DNA from: Bacteroidales bacterium
GTDB taxonomy: Bacteria > Bacteroidota > Bacteroidia > Bacteroidales > WCHB1-69
Direction: 5' to 3'
Length of the DNA: 64,000 nt
NCBI GenBank assembly: GCA_024400875.1
Contig: JAKSMB010000002.1
Coordinates: 99,367-163,366 of the forward strand
Both the position numbers and the translations under genes were made by a program. Below, piece after piece: positions 1 to 8,955 of the stretch. The stretch's first letter is position 1, and each line of letters starts with the position of its first letter. The notes beneath the pieces were generated by a model. The model made no database searches. It worked only from the letters and a program-made list of their open reading frames with translations, and was not told where the DNA came from.

Positions 1-45
1 GGTCGGTTAGCGTTTTTAAATTGATTAAATAGTTGAAATATTGAT

Positions 46-76
46 AAAAGCGGATGATTATCCGCTTTTATTTTTT
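46..76 (+). terminator. Intrinsic terminator of an off-window gene
   Basis: A perfect 10-bp inverted repeat (46-55 and 60-69, loop GATT) is followed by ATTTTTT. It sits upstream of comF and probably ends transcription of a gene left of the window. Its position inside the first codons of the longest possible comF reading frame argues for the later comF start at 125. Confidence 0.85.
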
Positions 77-124
77 ATCAACAATAAAATAATTAGTTTT
101 CTCGTTGTTAATAAAAAATTAACA

Positions 125-817
125 ATGAAAAAACTTTTTGATAATATTCTTTCGTTTTTTTATCCAAGAATATGCGTGGCGTGTGGACAGGCGTTGCAAC
201 AGCACGAGGAATTGCTGTGCTTACGTTGTATGCTGCACCTTCCGGAAACCCATTTCCACAAGGAACACGATAATTCGCTCAAGTATATCTTTGCAGGACG
301 TGTGAAGGTGGAGGAGGTGGCATCGCTGATGTATTATAAGAAAGGAAATGCGGTGCAAAAGATTCTCCATGGTCTTAAGTATAAAGGACAAAAGGAGTTG
401 GGTAGAAAATTAGGTCTTTATTATGGCCAACAATTGTTACAAGAACCTCGTTTTCAGAGTGTAGATTATATTGTTCCAATTCCTTTGCATCCCAAGAAAT
501 TGCGCAAACGTGGTTACAATCAAAGCGAGTGGATTGCGAAGGGCTTGAGCAAAGGGATGCAGAAACCCTATTTGACGGATGTGCTTGTGCGGTCGCAACA
601 TACGGAGACACAAACCCGGAAAAGTCGTTTCAATCGCTGGGAGAATGTGAAGGAGGTGTTTGCCGTTCAACACTCTGAGCGAGTGGAAGGGAAACACCTC
701 CTGGTATGTGATGATGTGCTGACTACGGGCGCGACAATGGAGGCGGCCATACAGCAATTGCTTACTATTGAGGGCGTGTCGGTCAGTGTGGTGACGCTGG
801 CAACGGCACAAGGGTAG
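125..817 (+). CDS. comF: ComF family protein (phosphoribosyltransferase fold)
   Basis: The 230-residue protein has the ComF layout. An N-terminal zinc-finger-like pair CVAC and CLRC lies within the first 35 residues. A type I phosphoribosyltransferase fold follows, with the PRPP-binding signature LLVCDDVLTTGATMEAA near residue 200. In naturally competent bacteria ComF acts in the cytoplasm during DNA uptake; in Bacteroidota its role is less clear, and comEC is also present in this window. I chose the ATG at 125 (MKKLFDN) because the in-frame codons before it overlap a transcription terminator. It converges with the next gene, with 6 bases between stop codons. Confidence 0.9.
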   Translation: MKKLFDNILSFFYPRICVACGQALQQHEELLCLRCMLHLPETHFHKEHDNSLKYIFAGRVKVEEVASLMYYKKGNAVQKILHGLKYKGQKELGRKLGLYYGQQLLQEPRFQSVDYIVPIPLHPKKLRKRGYNQSEWIAKGLSKGMQKPYLTDVLVRSQHTETQTRKSRFNRWENVKEVFAVQHSERVEGKHLLVCDDVLTTGATMEAAIQQLLTIEGVSVSVVTLATAQG

Positions 818-823
818 TTCTCG

Positions 824-3205
824 TTATTCTTTCACGAACTTACGACTGTTGTATCCTGTGCGAACAATGTAGATGCCAGATGGAAGATCCTGGATGTCGA
901 TGTGTCCAGTAGTGCTTGTCATCTGTTCTTGTTTCAACAAGCGGCCAGCAAGATCATATACGTGAATGGAACTGCCGATTTCGTTGTCGGAGATGGTGTA
1001 GTACAGGTTGTTGCTGGCTGGGTTCGGGAAAATGTCAAGTTGATGTACGTCGTAAGCGTGTTCGGTAATGCTAACTGGGAAATCACCGCCGGCAACTAAG
1101 GTGGCATCAAATGACACTTCTACATAGTTCTTGAAATTGTTGTTGTTGGTAAGAACGATGTAGGTTTTGCCACTCTGATGTACCGGGAGGTTAATGCTGC
1201 CAGAGGTCAACGCACCAAAGTCGTATTCTACATTGGCGGTGCGGTTTCCTTCTTGGAATGCTGCCAACTGGGATTCGTTGACGGTATAGATGTTCAACCC
1301 AGCGGGAGTGTTGGTTCTTTCATAGAAGGTGGAGGATTGCACGTCGGCAGGGTTGGTGCTGGAGGTGATGTTTCGTGCATCTAAGGTGAGTTGCAGACTC
1401 TGACTGGCAGCATATTGCTGTTGTGCAGAGGTGATGTGATGACGATAGCTTAAGCAAGAATCTGGAAACTCGTAGCTCAACGTGTAGGTGTGGTTGGCAG
1501 TAGCGTTGCTGGTTATGAGGTTGTAGGCTTGACCACTGGTGGTTGGATAGCTACCGTATTTAGGGTGAGATATCTTCATATAATATTTCTTCCCGTTGCC
1601 CAATTTGACTGAGATCTTTCCCTCAGAGTCGGTCCAAAGGTAACCTGCCGACATCACGTAGGTGGTGCCATATTGGGTGTTTGTTGAGTATAGATGCACT
1701 AATGCGCCATCCACAGGAACGCCCGTGTTGTCGGTGACGGTGAGGTTGAGGGTGCACGGCGTGCTGCTGGAGTATTTTTCAGATAGGTTGATCATATGTC
1801 CATCGGGGGCGTAGCCTTGAACGAGGGAACTCTTCCAGCCGTAGTTGCCGTTGTCTTGCATATTGGTCATACCCCAGTAGTAAGGGCGTCCGGCGGAACA
1901 GCCGCCACGGAAGAATTCAAAGTGATGCCAGATGGTGTCTTCGCCATCGTGGAAGGCGGTCCATACGTGATCGTCGCATAAGTCGGCTACGTGTATGCAG
2001 GGGATGAGTGCTGTGCGTGCGGCAGCCACCAACATCATAGCATCTTCGTGACAGTTGCCCACGTGTTTCCAAGCAATGTGGTTCGGTTCGGATGGACGAT
2101 AGTCGCTTTCGCTGGTCACATCCTGCGGAAGGCATCGAGAAGCCCAGTTGCCTAAGACGTTCATCGCACTTTGAGAGCTGGTGAAAGAACGGTTGAACAA
2201 CCAGATGCTGTAGTTCTCGTCCCAAAGGTAGGCGGGCATCTGCATGATATTGCCCAGACGAGGAATGGTGTCGATGCGAACGGTGTCGCGGTCGCCACTG
2301 GAGTTGATGGCTACGTAACCCCAGGTGTTCACGTTATGGTATCCGCGGTATGCCGTGTCGGCGGGGTTGACGGCCTGTGCGTAGTCGTTCCACAAGTAGT
2401 CGCGCCAGAAGTAACCCCAGGTGCGGTAGGCGGAAATGGAGGTCAGGTTGTCAACGGTTGCAACATATTCTTGCTCTACCTTTGGCATAACGATGAACTG
2501 GTAGTAGTAATACTTGTCAATTTCTCGCCAGATATAGTTGGAACCCTGTTTGATCTTATATTTCGTAGTGGTAAACCAATCCCCGCTGATGGTGTCGCCG
2601 TGCTCCACAAGTTCTACATACTGCAACGAGTCGGCGTGCAAGTAAATGAGGCTTGCATTGTCCACAAGATGACTCCAATCTTCAGGAAGTCGAGAGTAGG
2701 TGAGTGCCTCAACCGGGAGATAGGTGATGACGTAGGCAACCTCATCCAGATATTTCTTTGGAGTTCTATTGATGAGGTTGACCATCTTGGTGCGTGTGGC
2801 TGAAGAGGTTACAACCTTAAATTTAAAACGGAGATCGTATTGTAACCATTGCGGTACGCGTTGGATGGCATTTTCAATGTCGTTGCTGAATGTGATGCCG
2901 AGGTGGGTGGTGTCTTCGGTGATGCTGTTGCCGTTAACAGATAAAATGACGGACTCGCCCGGCGCAAGTATGCGTTTGGTAGGATTGGTGAGATCTTTTA
3001 CAGCACCCACATAGCCCGTTTTGCTTCTATTTGTGTGACCAAAGGGGAGGTCGATGGTGGAGGTTATCTCGTGGGTTCTATTTTGAGGAATGTTGATGAC
3101 TTCATTGCTGAAGTTTTTGTTAACCACAATAGATTCAATAACTTCCTGCGAGAAAATAGGGTAAATGCAGAGAATGATGAGCAAAGATAGAAGCGTTTTT
3201 TTCAT
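824..3205 (-). CDS. Secreted transglutaminase-like protein with T9SS type A sorting domain
   Basis: This 793-residue protein begins with a signal peptide ending near IFSQ. The middle holds a transglutaminase/papain-like core: Cys385 in VGNCHEDAMM, His413 in DDHVWTAF and an acidic residue in GEDTIWHH just after it. A carboxypeptidase-regulatory-like beta-sandwich (about residues 490-570) follows. The last 70 residues are a T9SS sorting domain, with IFPNPASNNLYY, VYDLAGRLL and LPSGIYIVR. It is therefore likely exported through SprA (encoded at 23.7 kb) and attached to or released from the cell surface. Whether it crosslinks, hydrolyses peptides or only binds is not shown. It contains several D-T/S-hydrophobic tripeptides (DTT, DSL, DTI, DTA, DTV), the O-glycosylation motif known from Bacteroides. 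The ATG at 3205 is chosen over one 30 bases upstream because it starts the signal peptide. Confidence 0.87.
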   Translation of the reverse strand: MKKTLLSLLIILCIYPIFSQEVIESIVVNKNFSNEVINIPQNRTHEITSTIDLPFGHTNRSKTGYVGAVKDLTNPTKRILAPGESVILSVNGNSITEDTTHLGITFSNDIENAIQRVPQWLQYDLRFKFKVVTSSATRTKMVNLINRTPKKYLDEVAYVITYLPVEALTYSRLPEDWSHLVDNASLIYLHADSLQYVELVEHGDTISGDWFTTTKYKIKQGSNYIWREIDKYYYYQFIVMPKVEQEYVATVDNLTSISAYRTWGYFWRDYLWNDYAQAVNPADTAYRGYHNVNTWGYVAINSSGDRDTVRIDTIPRLGNIMQMPAYLWDENYSIWLFNRSFTSSQSAMNVLGNWASRCLPQDVTSESDYRPSEPNHIAWKHVGNCHEDAMMLVAAARTALIPCIHVADLCDDHVWTAFHDGEDTIWHHFEFFRGGCSAGRPYYWGMTNMQDNGNYGWKSSLVQGYAPDGHMINLSEKYSSSTPCTLNLTVTDNTGVPVDGALVHLYSTNTQYGTTYVMSAGYLWTDSEGKISVKLGNGKKYYMKISHPKYGSYPTTSGQAYNLITSNATANHTYTLSYEFPDSCLSYRHHITSAQQQYAASQSLQLTLDARNITSSTNPADVQSSTFYERTNTPAGLNIYTVNESQLAAFQEGNRTANVEYDFGALTSGSINLPVHQSGKTYIVLTNNNNFKNYVEVSFDATLVAGGDFPVSITEHAYDVHQLDIFPNPASNNLYYTISDNEIGSSIHVYDLAGRLLKQEQMTSTTGHIDIQDLPSGIYIVRTGYNSRKFVKE

Positions 3206-3232
3206 AATTCTTTTTTTTTCAGAAACCAGCAG

Positions 3233-3240
3233 CAAAAATA
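3233..3240 (-). promoter_or_regulatory. Bacteroidota -7 promoter element (TATTTTTG)
   Basis: Read on the minus strand this is TATTTTTG, matching TAnnTTTG. It lies about 28 bases before the ATG of the transglutaminase-like cargo gene. No convincing -33 box was seen. Confidence 0.6.
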
Positions 3241-3281
3241 GAAAAAAACAAGGTTGATATGCTGTGTTTGGGCTAAAATGC

Positions 3282-3289
3282 TATATTTG
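3282..3289 (+). promoter_or_regulatory. Bacteroidota -7 promoter element (TATATTTG)
   Basis: TATATTTG followed by C lies 17 bases before the ClC start codon and probably drives the ClC-rfbC-HAD run. Confidence 0.6.
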
Positions 3290-3306
3290 CAGCCCATCAG
3301 ATAGAT

Positions 3307-5100
3307 ATGTTTAAACGTAGAGTCCAATATGTACTGGCCGTCTTTCGGCATTTCCTAAGAACGCACTTCAGTCAGCGTGCCATTGTTCTTTTGTTGAGCG
3401 TGGTGATTGGTGTGTTGGGAGCCGCCGCCGCCATTATCATTAAGAATTTATTGTTCCTTACTACCAGATTGTTATCGCAGGCTTTTCCGTTGGCCGACTT
3501 CAACTATCTCTATCTGATCTTTCCACCAATAGGCATTATCCTTACTCTCTTGTTCGTGCGTCGCTTTGTTCACGACAATCTCAGTCACGGGGTGAGCATT
3601 GTTTTGAAGTCCATTTGCAAGAGTGATGGAAAGCTTCGTTTACACAATGTCTATTCATCAATGATTTCCAGTGCCATCACCGTCGGCTTTGGCGGATCCG
3701 TGGGATTGGAGGCGCCGATGGTGTTGACCGGTTCTGCTATCGGTTCCAACCTGGGCCGTTTCTTCCATCTCAATGCCAAGCAGACAACCTTGTTGCTGGC
3801 GTGCGGATCTGCGGCAGCTATGGCAGCCATCTTTAAGGCTCCTGTTGCGGCCATCGTCTTCACGTTCGAGGTACTGATGCTGGACTTGACCGGTACGGCA
3901 ATCTTGCCCCTATTGCTTTCGGCGGCTACCGGCACGGTGATGTCGTTGCTTTTCCTTGGCAATGAGGTGATGTTCAACATCAATGCCACCAAGGCGTTCT
4001 TTTTGTCCAACATCCCTCTGTATGCTATCTTGGGTTTGCTCTGTGGCTTGCTCTCCGTATATTTCCTCCGCGTTTCCCGATGGGTAGAGAAACTGATGAA
4101 GAAGATACGCCTGCCGTATGTTCGTGCTGTGATCGGTGGTCTAGGACTTTGTTTACTGATCTTCCTGTTCCCGGTGCTTTACGGTGAAGGATATGAGAGT
4201 ATCAACCAACTTATCCATAACGGTTTGCAGAATCCTGGATTTTTCAAGGGTTCACCGTTGGACATCCTCTGTGGCAATGAATATCTTTTCCTGTTGGGCA
4301 TTGCTGGCATTATCATGCTCAAGGTGTTTGCCACAACGTTCACTACGGCGGCTGGCGGTATCGGTGGTGTGTTTGCCCCAACGCTTTTCATAGGTGCTTA
4401 CGCCGGTTTCTTGGTGGCCGCTATTGCCAACCATATCACGGGTGTGAACGTGCCGTACGTGAACTTCATCCTCGCCGGTATGGCAGGTGTGATGACGGGG
4501 GTGATGCAAGCCCCGATGACGGCGATCTTCCTCATCGCGGAACTCTCCACGGGCTATACGCTGCTCATCCCTCTGATGGTGACCGCCGCCTGCTCCTACC
4601 TCTGCGTTCACCCATTTGAAAAGTATTCGGTTTACACTCGACCATTAGCTGAAAAAGGTAATCTTAAAACCCATAATAAAAACAAATTCGCCCTTCGTAA
4701 ACTGGATTGGCACCGACTCATCGACCACGATATTAAGACGATTCCTTTACATAGTACGCTCCGAGAGTATGTTCAAACTATCGCCAGTTGTAAACGTAAT
4801 ATCTTTGTGGTTATTGATGATAAAGATACTTTCGCAGGCTTGCTGGTTATGGACGACCATAGGGAAACAATCTTTAAACAAGAACTTTACGATCTTGTTC
4901 GCGTTGATGATCTGATTATGATGCCTGATACGTTTCTCTATGATGAGGATACGGCAACCGTGGCATTGGAAAAATTCAATAAGACGGGTAATTTTAATAT
5001 GCCTGTCATAACTAAGGATAGAAAATATGTCGGTTTTGTCAATAAGACGCGGTTCTTGGCAGAGTATCAGCGTTTTATTGCCTCAGAATCAGAAGATTAA
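3307..5100 (+). CDS. ClC-family chloride channel/transporter with C-terminal CBS domains
   Basis: This 597-residue inner-membrane protein has many hydrophobic helices in residues 25-455. The ClC selectivity-filter motifs are visible: GSVGLEAP at 130-137 with the gating glutamate E135, and GGIGGVFAPTLF near residue 360. A cytoplasmic tail (about 470-590) carries two CBS-like repeats, which in the family bind adenine nucleotides and regulate gating. The presence of the gating glutamate is compatible with either a Cl-/H+ antiporter or a channel. It reads in the same direction as rfbC, 10 bases downstream, and probably shares its transcript although the functions are unrelated. Confidence 0.92.
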   Translation: MFKRRVQYVLAVFRHFLRTHFSQRAIVLLLSVVIGVLGAAAAIIIKNLLFLTTRLLSQAFPLADFNYLYLIFPPIGIILTLLFVRRFVHDNLSHGVSIVLKSICKSDGKLRLHNVYSSMISSAITVGFGGSVGLEAPMVLTGSAIGSNLGRFFHLNAKQTTLLLACGSAAAMAAIFKAPVAAIVFTFEVLMLDLTGTAILPLLLSAATGTVMSLLFLGNEVMFNINATKAFFLSNIPLYAILGLLCGLLSVYFLRVSRWVEKLMKKIRLPYVRAVIGGLGLCLLIFLFPVLYGEGYESINQLIHNGLQNPGFFKGSPLDILCGNEYLFLLGIAGIIMLKVFATTFTTAAGGIGGVFAPTLFIGAYAGFLVAAIANHITGVNVPYVNFILAGMAGVMTGVMQAPMTAIFLIAELSTGYTLLIPLMVTAACSYLCVHPFEKYSVYTRPLAEKGNLKTHNKNKFALRKLDWHRLIDHDIKTIPLHSTLREYVQTIASCKRNIFVVIDDKDTFAGLLVMDDHRETIFKQELYDLVRVDDLIMMPDTFLYDEDTATVALEKFNKTGNFNMPVITKDRKYVGFVNKTRFLAEYQRFIASESED

Positions 5101-5110
5101 TTTTTTGAGA

Positions 5111-5674
5111 ATGAAAATAGAGAAAACATCCATCAATGGATTGATAATTATAGAACCTCGTGTATTCAAAGATGAACGAGGTTATTTTTTTGAAAGTTTT
5201 AATGAACGTGCTTGGGAAGAGGCCGGCGTTTGCGAACGTTGGGTGCAAGATAATCAGTCCTGCTCCCAAAAAGGAGTTGTTCGCGGATTGCATTTCCAAA
5301 AACCACCCTTTGCTCAAGCTAAGCTCGTCCGTATTCTTCGTGGCGCTGCTATCGACTTTGCTGTGGATATCCGAAAGGGTAGTCCTACCTACGGACAGTA
5401 TCATTCCGTGCTGCTGACCGCCGATAACTTCCGTCAGTTCTATATCCCCGCAGGTTTCGCACACGGCTTTTCCGCTTTGGAAGATGATACCCTCTTTGCA
5501 TATAAATGTTCCAATTTCTATAATAAGGAGTCAGAAGGAAGCATCCGATTCGACGACCCTGACCTCAACATCAACTGGCAGGTAGAAAATCCATTGACCT
5601 CCGAAAAGGATCTGATGGGCTCGTTCTTGAAAGACTTCGATTCACCCTTTGACTATAACGACTTTAAGAAATGA
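5111..5674 (+). CDS. rfbC: dTDP-4-dehydrorhamnose 3,5-epimerase
   Basis: The 187-residue cupin protein matches RfbC/RmlC in length and motifs: VFKDERGYFFESF at the N-terminus, QDNQSCSQKGVVRGLHFQ with the catalytic-site histidine, and FYIPAGFAHGFSAL. It epimerises dTDP-4-keto-6-deoxyglucose in dTDP-L-rhamnose synthesis, supplying rhamnose for surface polysaccharide. The other rml genes (A, B, D) are not in this window, so the pathway is split. The ATG at 5111 (MKIEKTS) gives the standard N-terminus; a longer frame starts inside the ClC gene and was rejected. The stop overlaps the next start by four bases (ATGA), suggesting translational coupling. Confidence 0.93.
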   Translation: MKIEKTSINGLIIIEPRVFKDERGYFFESFNERAWEEAGVCERWVQDNQSCSQKGVVRGLHFQKPPFAQAKLVRILRGAAIDFAVDIRKGSPTYGQYHSVLLTADNFRQFYIPAGFAHGFSALEDDTLFAYKCSNFYNKESEGSIRFDDPDLNINWQVENPLTSEKDLMGSFLKDFDSPFDYNDFKK

Positions 5675-6318
5675 TCAAGCTGGTAATTTTCGACCTTGAT
5701 GGTACCTTGATGAACACGTTGGAAGACCTTGCCGATGCGGCTAACCACGTGTTGTCATCCCACGGATTCCCTACTCATCCCGTGCCTGCCTATTGCTATT
5801 TTGTGGGCAACGGTATGTATGACCTCATCCGTCGCATTCTCCCGGAAGGAGAGAAAGAGGGGCCTATGTTCGACATCTGTTTCCAGGAGTTTTACGAGTA
5901 TTATACAGCCCACATGCACGATAAGACCACGATTTACGACGGACTTTGGGAGGTGCTGGAAGAACTGCAGCGTCGTGGTGTTAAGATGGCGGTGGCCACC
6001 AACAAGGTACACGAAGCCTTGGCTCCGCTGATGGCCGAGTATTTCCCAACGATTCGCTTTAGTGCGGTCTTTGGACAACGCAAGGGTGTTCCTACGAAAC
6101 CAGATCCACAGATTGTTTACGATATTTTGGAACAAACAGGTGTAAGCAAGGAGGATGCACTCTATTTAGGAGATACCAATGTGGATATGATTACGGCGCA
6201 TCGTGCAGGCCTGAAGGCTGTTGGTGTGCTCTGGGGCTATCGTACCCGTGAGGAACTCGAAGGCGAAAACGCAGAATACATCATCAGCCATCCATCGGAA
6301 TTGCTGCAGCTGATTTAG
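5671..6318 (+). CDS. HAD-superfamily hydrolase, phosphoglycolate phosphatase-like
   Basis: This 215-residue protein has the HAD motifs in order: FDLDGTLMNT with nucleophile D8, VATNK (motif II), K in TKPDP (motif III) and YLGDTNVDMITAHRAG (motif IV). The helical cap between residues 15 and 85 puts it in the Gph/PGMB-like subfamily. The substrate cannot be told; phosphoglycolate, beta-phosphoglucomutase or pyrophosphate activities all occur in this group. It is translationally coupled to rfbC. Its stop codon overlaps by four bases the stop of the convergent gene downstream. Confidence 0.85.
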   Translation: MIKLVIFDLDGTLMNTLEDLADAANHVLSSHGFPTHPVPAYCYFVGNGMYDLIRRILPEGEKEGPMFDICFQEFYEYYTAHMHDKTTIYDGLWEVLEELQRRGVKMAVATNKVHEALAPLMAEYFPTIRFSAVFGQRKGVPTKPDPQIVYDILEQTGVSKEDALYLGDTNVDMITAHRAGLKAVGVLWGYRTREELEGENAEYIISHPSELLQLI

Positions 6319-7604
6319 TGTTTCTTTGAAGTCATTACGTCTAACACGTAGTCGTCGGTGGCGGCCATACCCTTGAGTCCCAGGTTGGCAAGGTTCTGAA
6401 CACATTGATCCACATCGTCGTCGATGATACCTTCTACGGAGGTTACGGTTTCGTCTTCGATGGCTAACATGGAGGATAATACCGCCGTAGAGATGCCGGT
6501 GGCAATCTTCAAAGAACAGCTTGGTTTTGCGCCATCGCATACCATACCCGAGATGTTGGCAATCATATTCTTTACGGCATAAGCAACCTCATCGTAGGTG
6601 CCGCCCATCAAGTAGGTGAGACCGCAAGAGGAGCCAGTGGCAGCTACTACGCAACCGCACAATGGAGATAGTCTTCCGAAACTTTGTTTGATATAGATGA
6701 CGGTGAGATGACTGAGCATCAGGGCGCGGATAAGTTCCTCTTCGCTTTTGAGGCGCTCTTTGGCAAATACCCAAACCGGAAGGGTGGCCGCAATGCCCTG
6801 GTTGCCACTACCAGAGTTGCTCATCACTGGCACTTTGACGCCCGCCATACGGGCATCACAGGCGGCAGAGGTGTAGGCCAAAATCTTAGCATATACACCA
6901 TTACCAAAGAAATGTGATTTGGGTTCCATGAAAATGGAACGGCCCAAACTATGGCCATAGTTGTTTTTCAAAGAGAGTTCAGCAGCATTTTTGTTCAACT
7001 CGGCAGCCTCCATAATGAAGCGGATTTCGTCGAGGGGCGCGGTGGTAGCGAAGTCAAATACTTTGCGCAGGGAGAGTTTTGGAGCTGTATCGTCTTCCGT
7101 TCCCTGTTTTTTCTGGGTGTCATCTAATATAACTTCACCATCTTTTTCAATAAAGGAGTAGTGCGTGTGATTTCCGCTGATGACAACCGTAACGGTGTGG
7201 TTGGCGCCGCTGCTGATGATTTCGATGTAGAGTTTTTCTTCCGTATCTTTCTTTCGTTTGATGTCGATGCGCTGTTCATCGATGTATTTGCGACCGACTT
7301 CTACATCTTCAGGGTTGGTGTCTTTGAGCACTTCCAGCTGGTACTCCGACTTTCCGATCAATGCGCCTAATGCGATTGCGATAGGTAAACCAATCATATT
7401 GGTACCAGGAATGCCTACGCCCATAGCGTTCTTTAACACGTTGGCACTCAGTAATACAGATATTTTCTCGGGCACTTGACCCAAAATCTCTTTGGATTTT
7501 GCTACCGCTAAGGCAACGGCCATAGGTTCGGTGCAGCCAATGGCTGGAACAACTTCTTTCTTTACCAGGTCAATGATTTGAGCTCTTTCTTCTTGTGTCA
7601 TCAT
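6315..7604 (-). CDS. L-cysteine desulfidase family protein (UPF0597/CyuA-like)
   Basis: The 429-residue protein belongs to the serine-dehydratase-alpha-like UPF0597 family. It begins with a TQEERAQIIDLVKKEV helix and has AIGCTEPMAVALA (Cys24), PLCGCVVAATGSSCG and MVCDGAKPSC, cysteines that in this family hold an oxygen-sensitive Fe-S cluster. Family members such as E. coli CyuA (YhaM) break L-cysteine into pyruvate, ammonia and sulfide, mostly under anaerobic conditions. Two adjacent ATGs exist (7604 and 7601); the longer frame upstream would run through the promoter and was rejected. It is transcribed from its own TATTTTTG element and appears monocistronic. Confidence 0.88.
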   Translation of the reverse strand: MMTQEERAQIIDLVKKEVVPAIGCTEPMAVALAVAKSKEILGQVPEKISVLLSANVLKNAMGVGIPGTNMIGLPIAIALGALIGKSEYQLEVLKDTNPEDVEVGRKYIDEQRIDIKRKKDTEEKLYIEIISSGANHTVTVVISGNHTHYSFIEKDGEVILDDTQKKQGTEDDTAPKLSLRKVFDFATTAPLDEIRFIMEAAELNKNAAELSLKNNYGHSLGRSIFMEPKSHFFGNGVYAKILAYTSAACDARMAGVKVPVMSNSGSGNQGIAATLPVWVFAKERLKSEEELIRALMLSHLTVIYIKQSFGRLSPLCGCVVAATGSSCGLTYLMGGTYDEVAYAVKNMIANISGMVCDGAKPSCSLKIATGISTAVLSSMLAIEDETVTSVEGIIDDDVDQCVQNLANLGLKGMAATDDYVLDVMTSKKH

Positions 7605-7627
7605 AATATCTGTATAATTTAGAAATG

Positions 7628-7635
7628 CAAAAATA
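7628..7635 (-). promoter_or_regulatory. -7 promoter element of the cysteine-desulfidase-like gene
   Basis: TATTTTTG on the minus strand, followed by C, 23 bases before the ATG. Confidence 0.6.
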
Positions 7636-7673
7636 ATAAAAACACGAACATAAAACGTAATCAAAAGCACGCC

Positions 7674-7708
7674 TCCTGCTTACCGCTTACTGCCTCCTGC
7701 CTTCTGCC
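7674..7708. repeat. Pyrimidine-rich intergenic repeat, copy A
   Basis: The plus strand is a C/T-rich run with the 16-mer GCTTACTGCCTCCTGC at 7685-7700. Its core GCTTACTGCCTC recurs twice near 40.3 kb. The stop codon and last residues (GRRQ) of the M16 peptidase lie inside this repeat. Confidence 0.6.
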
Positions 7709-8934
7709 TTATATCTTAACGTGTTGCTTTTTTCTTCTACGAATAGGTCTCGGATGATGCGTTTCATTTGTTCTTCTGTCACGTCGAAATAATGTTGTCG
7801 CTCATCGAGAAAATATTCGGCGTTGGAGATGGTTTCCCCCACGGCAAGGTTGGAGGCGCGGTCGTCGATCTTGATCTCATTGTTCAAAAGGATGGACTCG
7901 GCACGGTTCTTGACTTTCTGAAGGTCGTGGGCGAAGGTCTCGCTCTCCTGATAGTGGAAAAGATACTGACAAAGTGCATCATCGGCTTCTTCAATGGAAA
8001 CGCCCTCTGTTGGTCGACCGCTGACATAGAATAATCCATTGTCGCAACTGCCCATAATGGAGGCAGAGATGTCGGTAAACAATTTCCGGTCAGTGACAAA
8101 TTCTTTGTATAGGTAGGAAGAATGACCCGTACCGAACATATCGCTTATCAGGTCATAGGCGTAATAGTCGGGGTGCATACGGTTGCACATTGGCCACGCT
8201 TTCAGCAGTACGTCGGAGGGTACCTCGCGCTCAACGGTGAGCAGTCGGGATGCGGTTTGCTCCTTCTCTGCGGGGTAGTTGCGTGTGGGTAGTTCGCTAA
8301 CGGGAATGTCGCCGAACCATTTTTCTACCATAGCAATGACTTCGTCGTAATGCACGTTGCCTGCAACAACCAGTACGGCGTTGTTAGGACGATAGTAGGT
8401 GTAGTAGAAATCTTTGATGATACCCATATCTACTTGGGCGATGTGCTCTGTCTTCTTGCCAATGGGAAGCCATTGATAAGGATGTCGCTCGTAGGTCATC
8501 TGATGCATCAGCATCATAAGGTCACCGTAGGGGCGGTTGAGATAATGCTCTTTGAATTCTTCGATGACTACCTGCTTTTGAATGTCAAGAGATTCTTGAC
8601 GGAATGCTAACTCTAACATACGGTCCGACTCTATCCAGAGTGCGGTTTCCAAGTTGTTGGCCGGCAAAACTACGTAGTAGTTGGTGTGGTCTTGGCAGGT
8701 GTAGGCATTGTTGATCGCCCCCACTTTCTGTAGGGCAGTGTCGTAGTTGAGCACGTTCTTGGACCCCGTAAACATAAAGTGTTCCATCAGATGCGCGAGC
8801 CCGGTGCAGTTGGAATCTTCATCCCGAGAGCCGACATTATATACTATGTTGCAAACGGCCAGTGGCGTGGTGTGATCTTCGTGTACCAGCACGCGTAAGC
8901 CATTGGAAAGTGTTGTTTTTTTTATATTTAGCAT
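7687..8934 (-). CDS. M16 family (insulinase-like) zinc peptidase
   Basis: This 415-residue single-unit M16 protein has the inverted zinc motif HLMEH (H48, E51, H52) and a downstream acidic stretch VVIEEFKEHYLNRPYG that supplies the third ligand. Residues 170-400 form the second, inactive-type M16 half. No signal peptide is evident, so it may act in the cytoplasm; related Bacteroidota enzymes also occur in the periplasm. The C-terminal GRRQ is encoded by an intergenic-type repeat, so its tail may have been changed by repeat insertion. It is the last gene of a run after the serine hydrolase and the PHP phosphatase, 21 bases after the latter. Confidence 0.9.
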   Translation of the reverse strand: MLNIKKTTLSNGLRVLVHEDHTTPLAVCNIVYNVGSRDEDSNCTGLAHLMEHFMFTGSKNVLNYDTALQKVGAINNAYTCQDHTNYYVVLPANNLETALWIESDRMLELAFRQESLDIQKQVVIEEFKEHYLNRPYGDLMMLMHQMTYERHPYQWLPIGKKTEHIAQVDMGIIKDFYYTYYRPNNAVLVVAGNVHYDEVIAMVEKWFGDIPVSELPTRNYPAEKEQTASRLLTVEREVPSDVLLKAWPMCNRMHPDYYAYDLISDMFGTGHSSYLYKEFVTDRKLFTDISASIMGSCDNGLFYVSGRPTEGVSIEEADDALCQYLFHYQESETFAHDLQKVKNRAESILLNNEIKIDDRASNLAVGETISNAEYFLDERQHYFDVTEEQMKRIIRDLFVEEKSNTLRYKAEGRRQ

Positions 8935-8955
8935 AATGATAGTATCAAAAGAGTT

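Noticed and set aside
41-124. N-terminal extension of ComF from 41
   Set aside because: The codons lie in a transcription terminator; the ATG at 125 gives the normal family N-terminus.
6315-6318. Regulatory meaning of the four-base overlap of convergent stops
   Set aside because: Such short tail overlaps are common in compact genomes, and no terminator or structure there suggests control.
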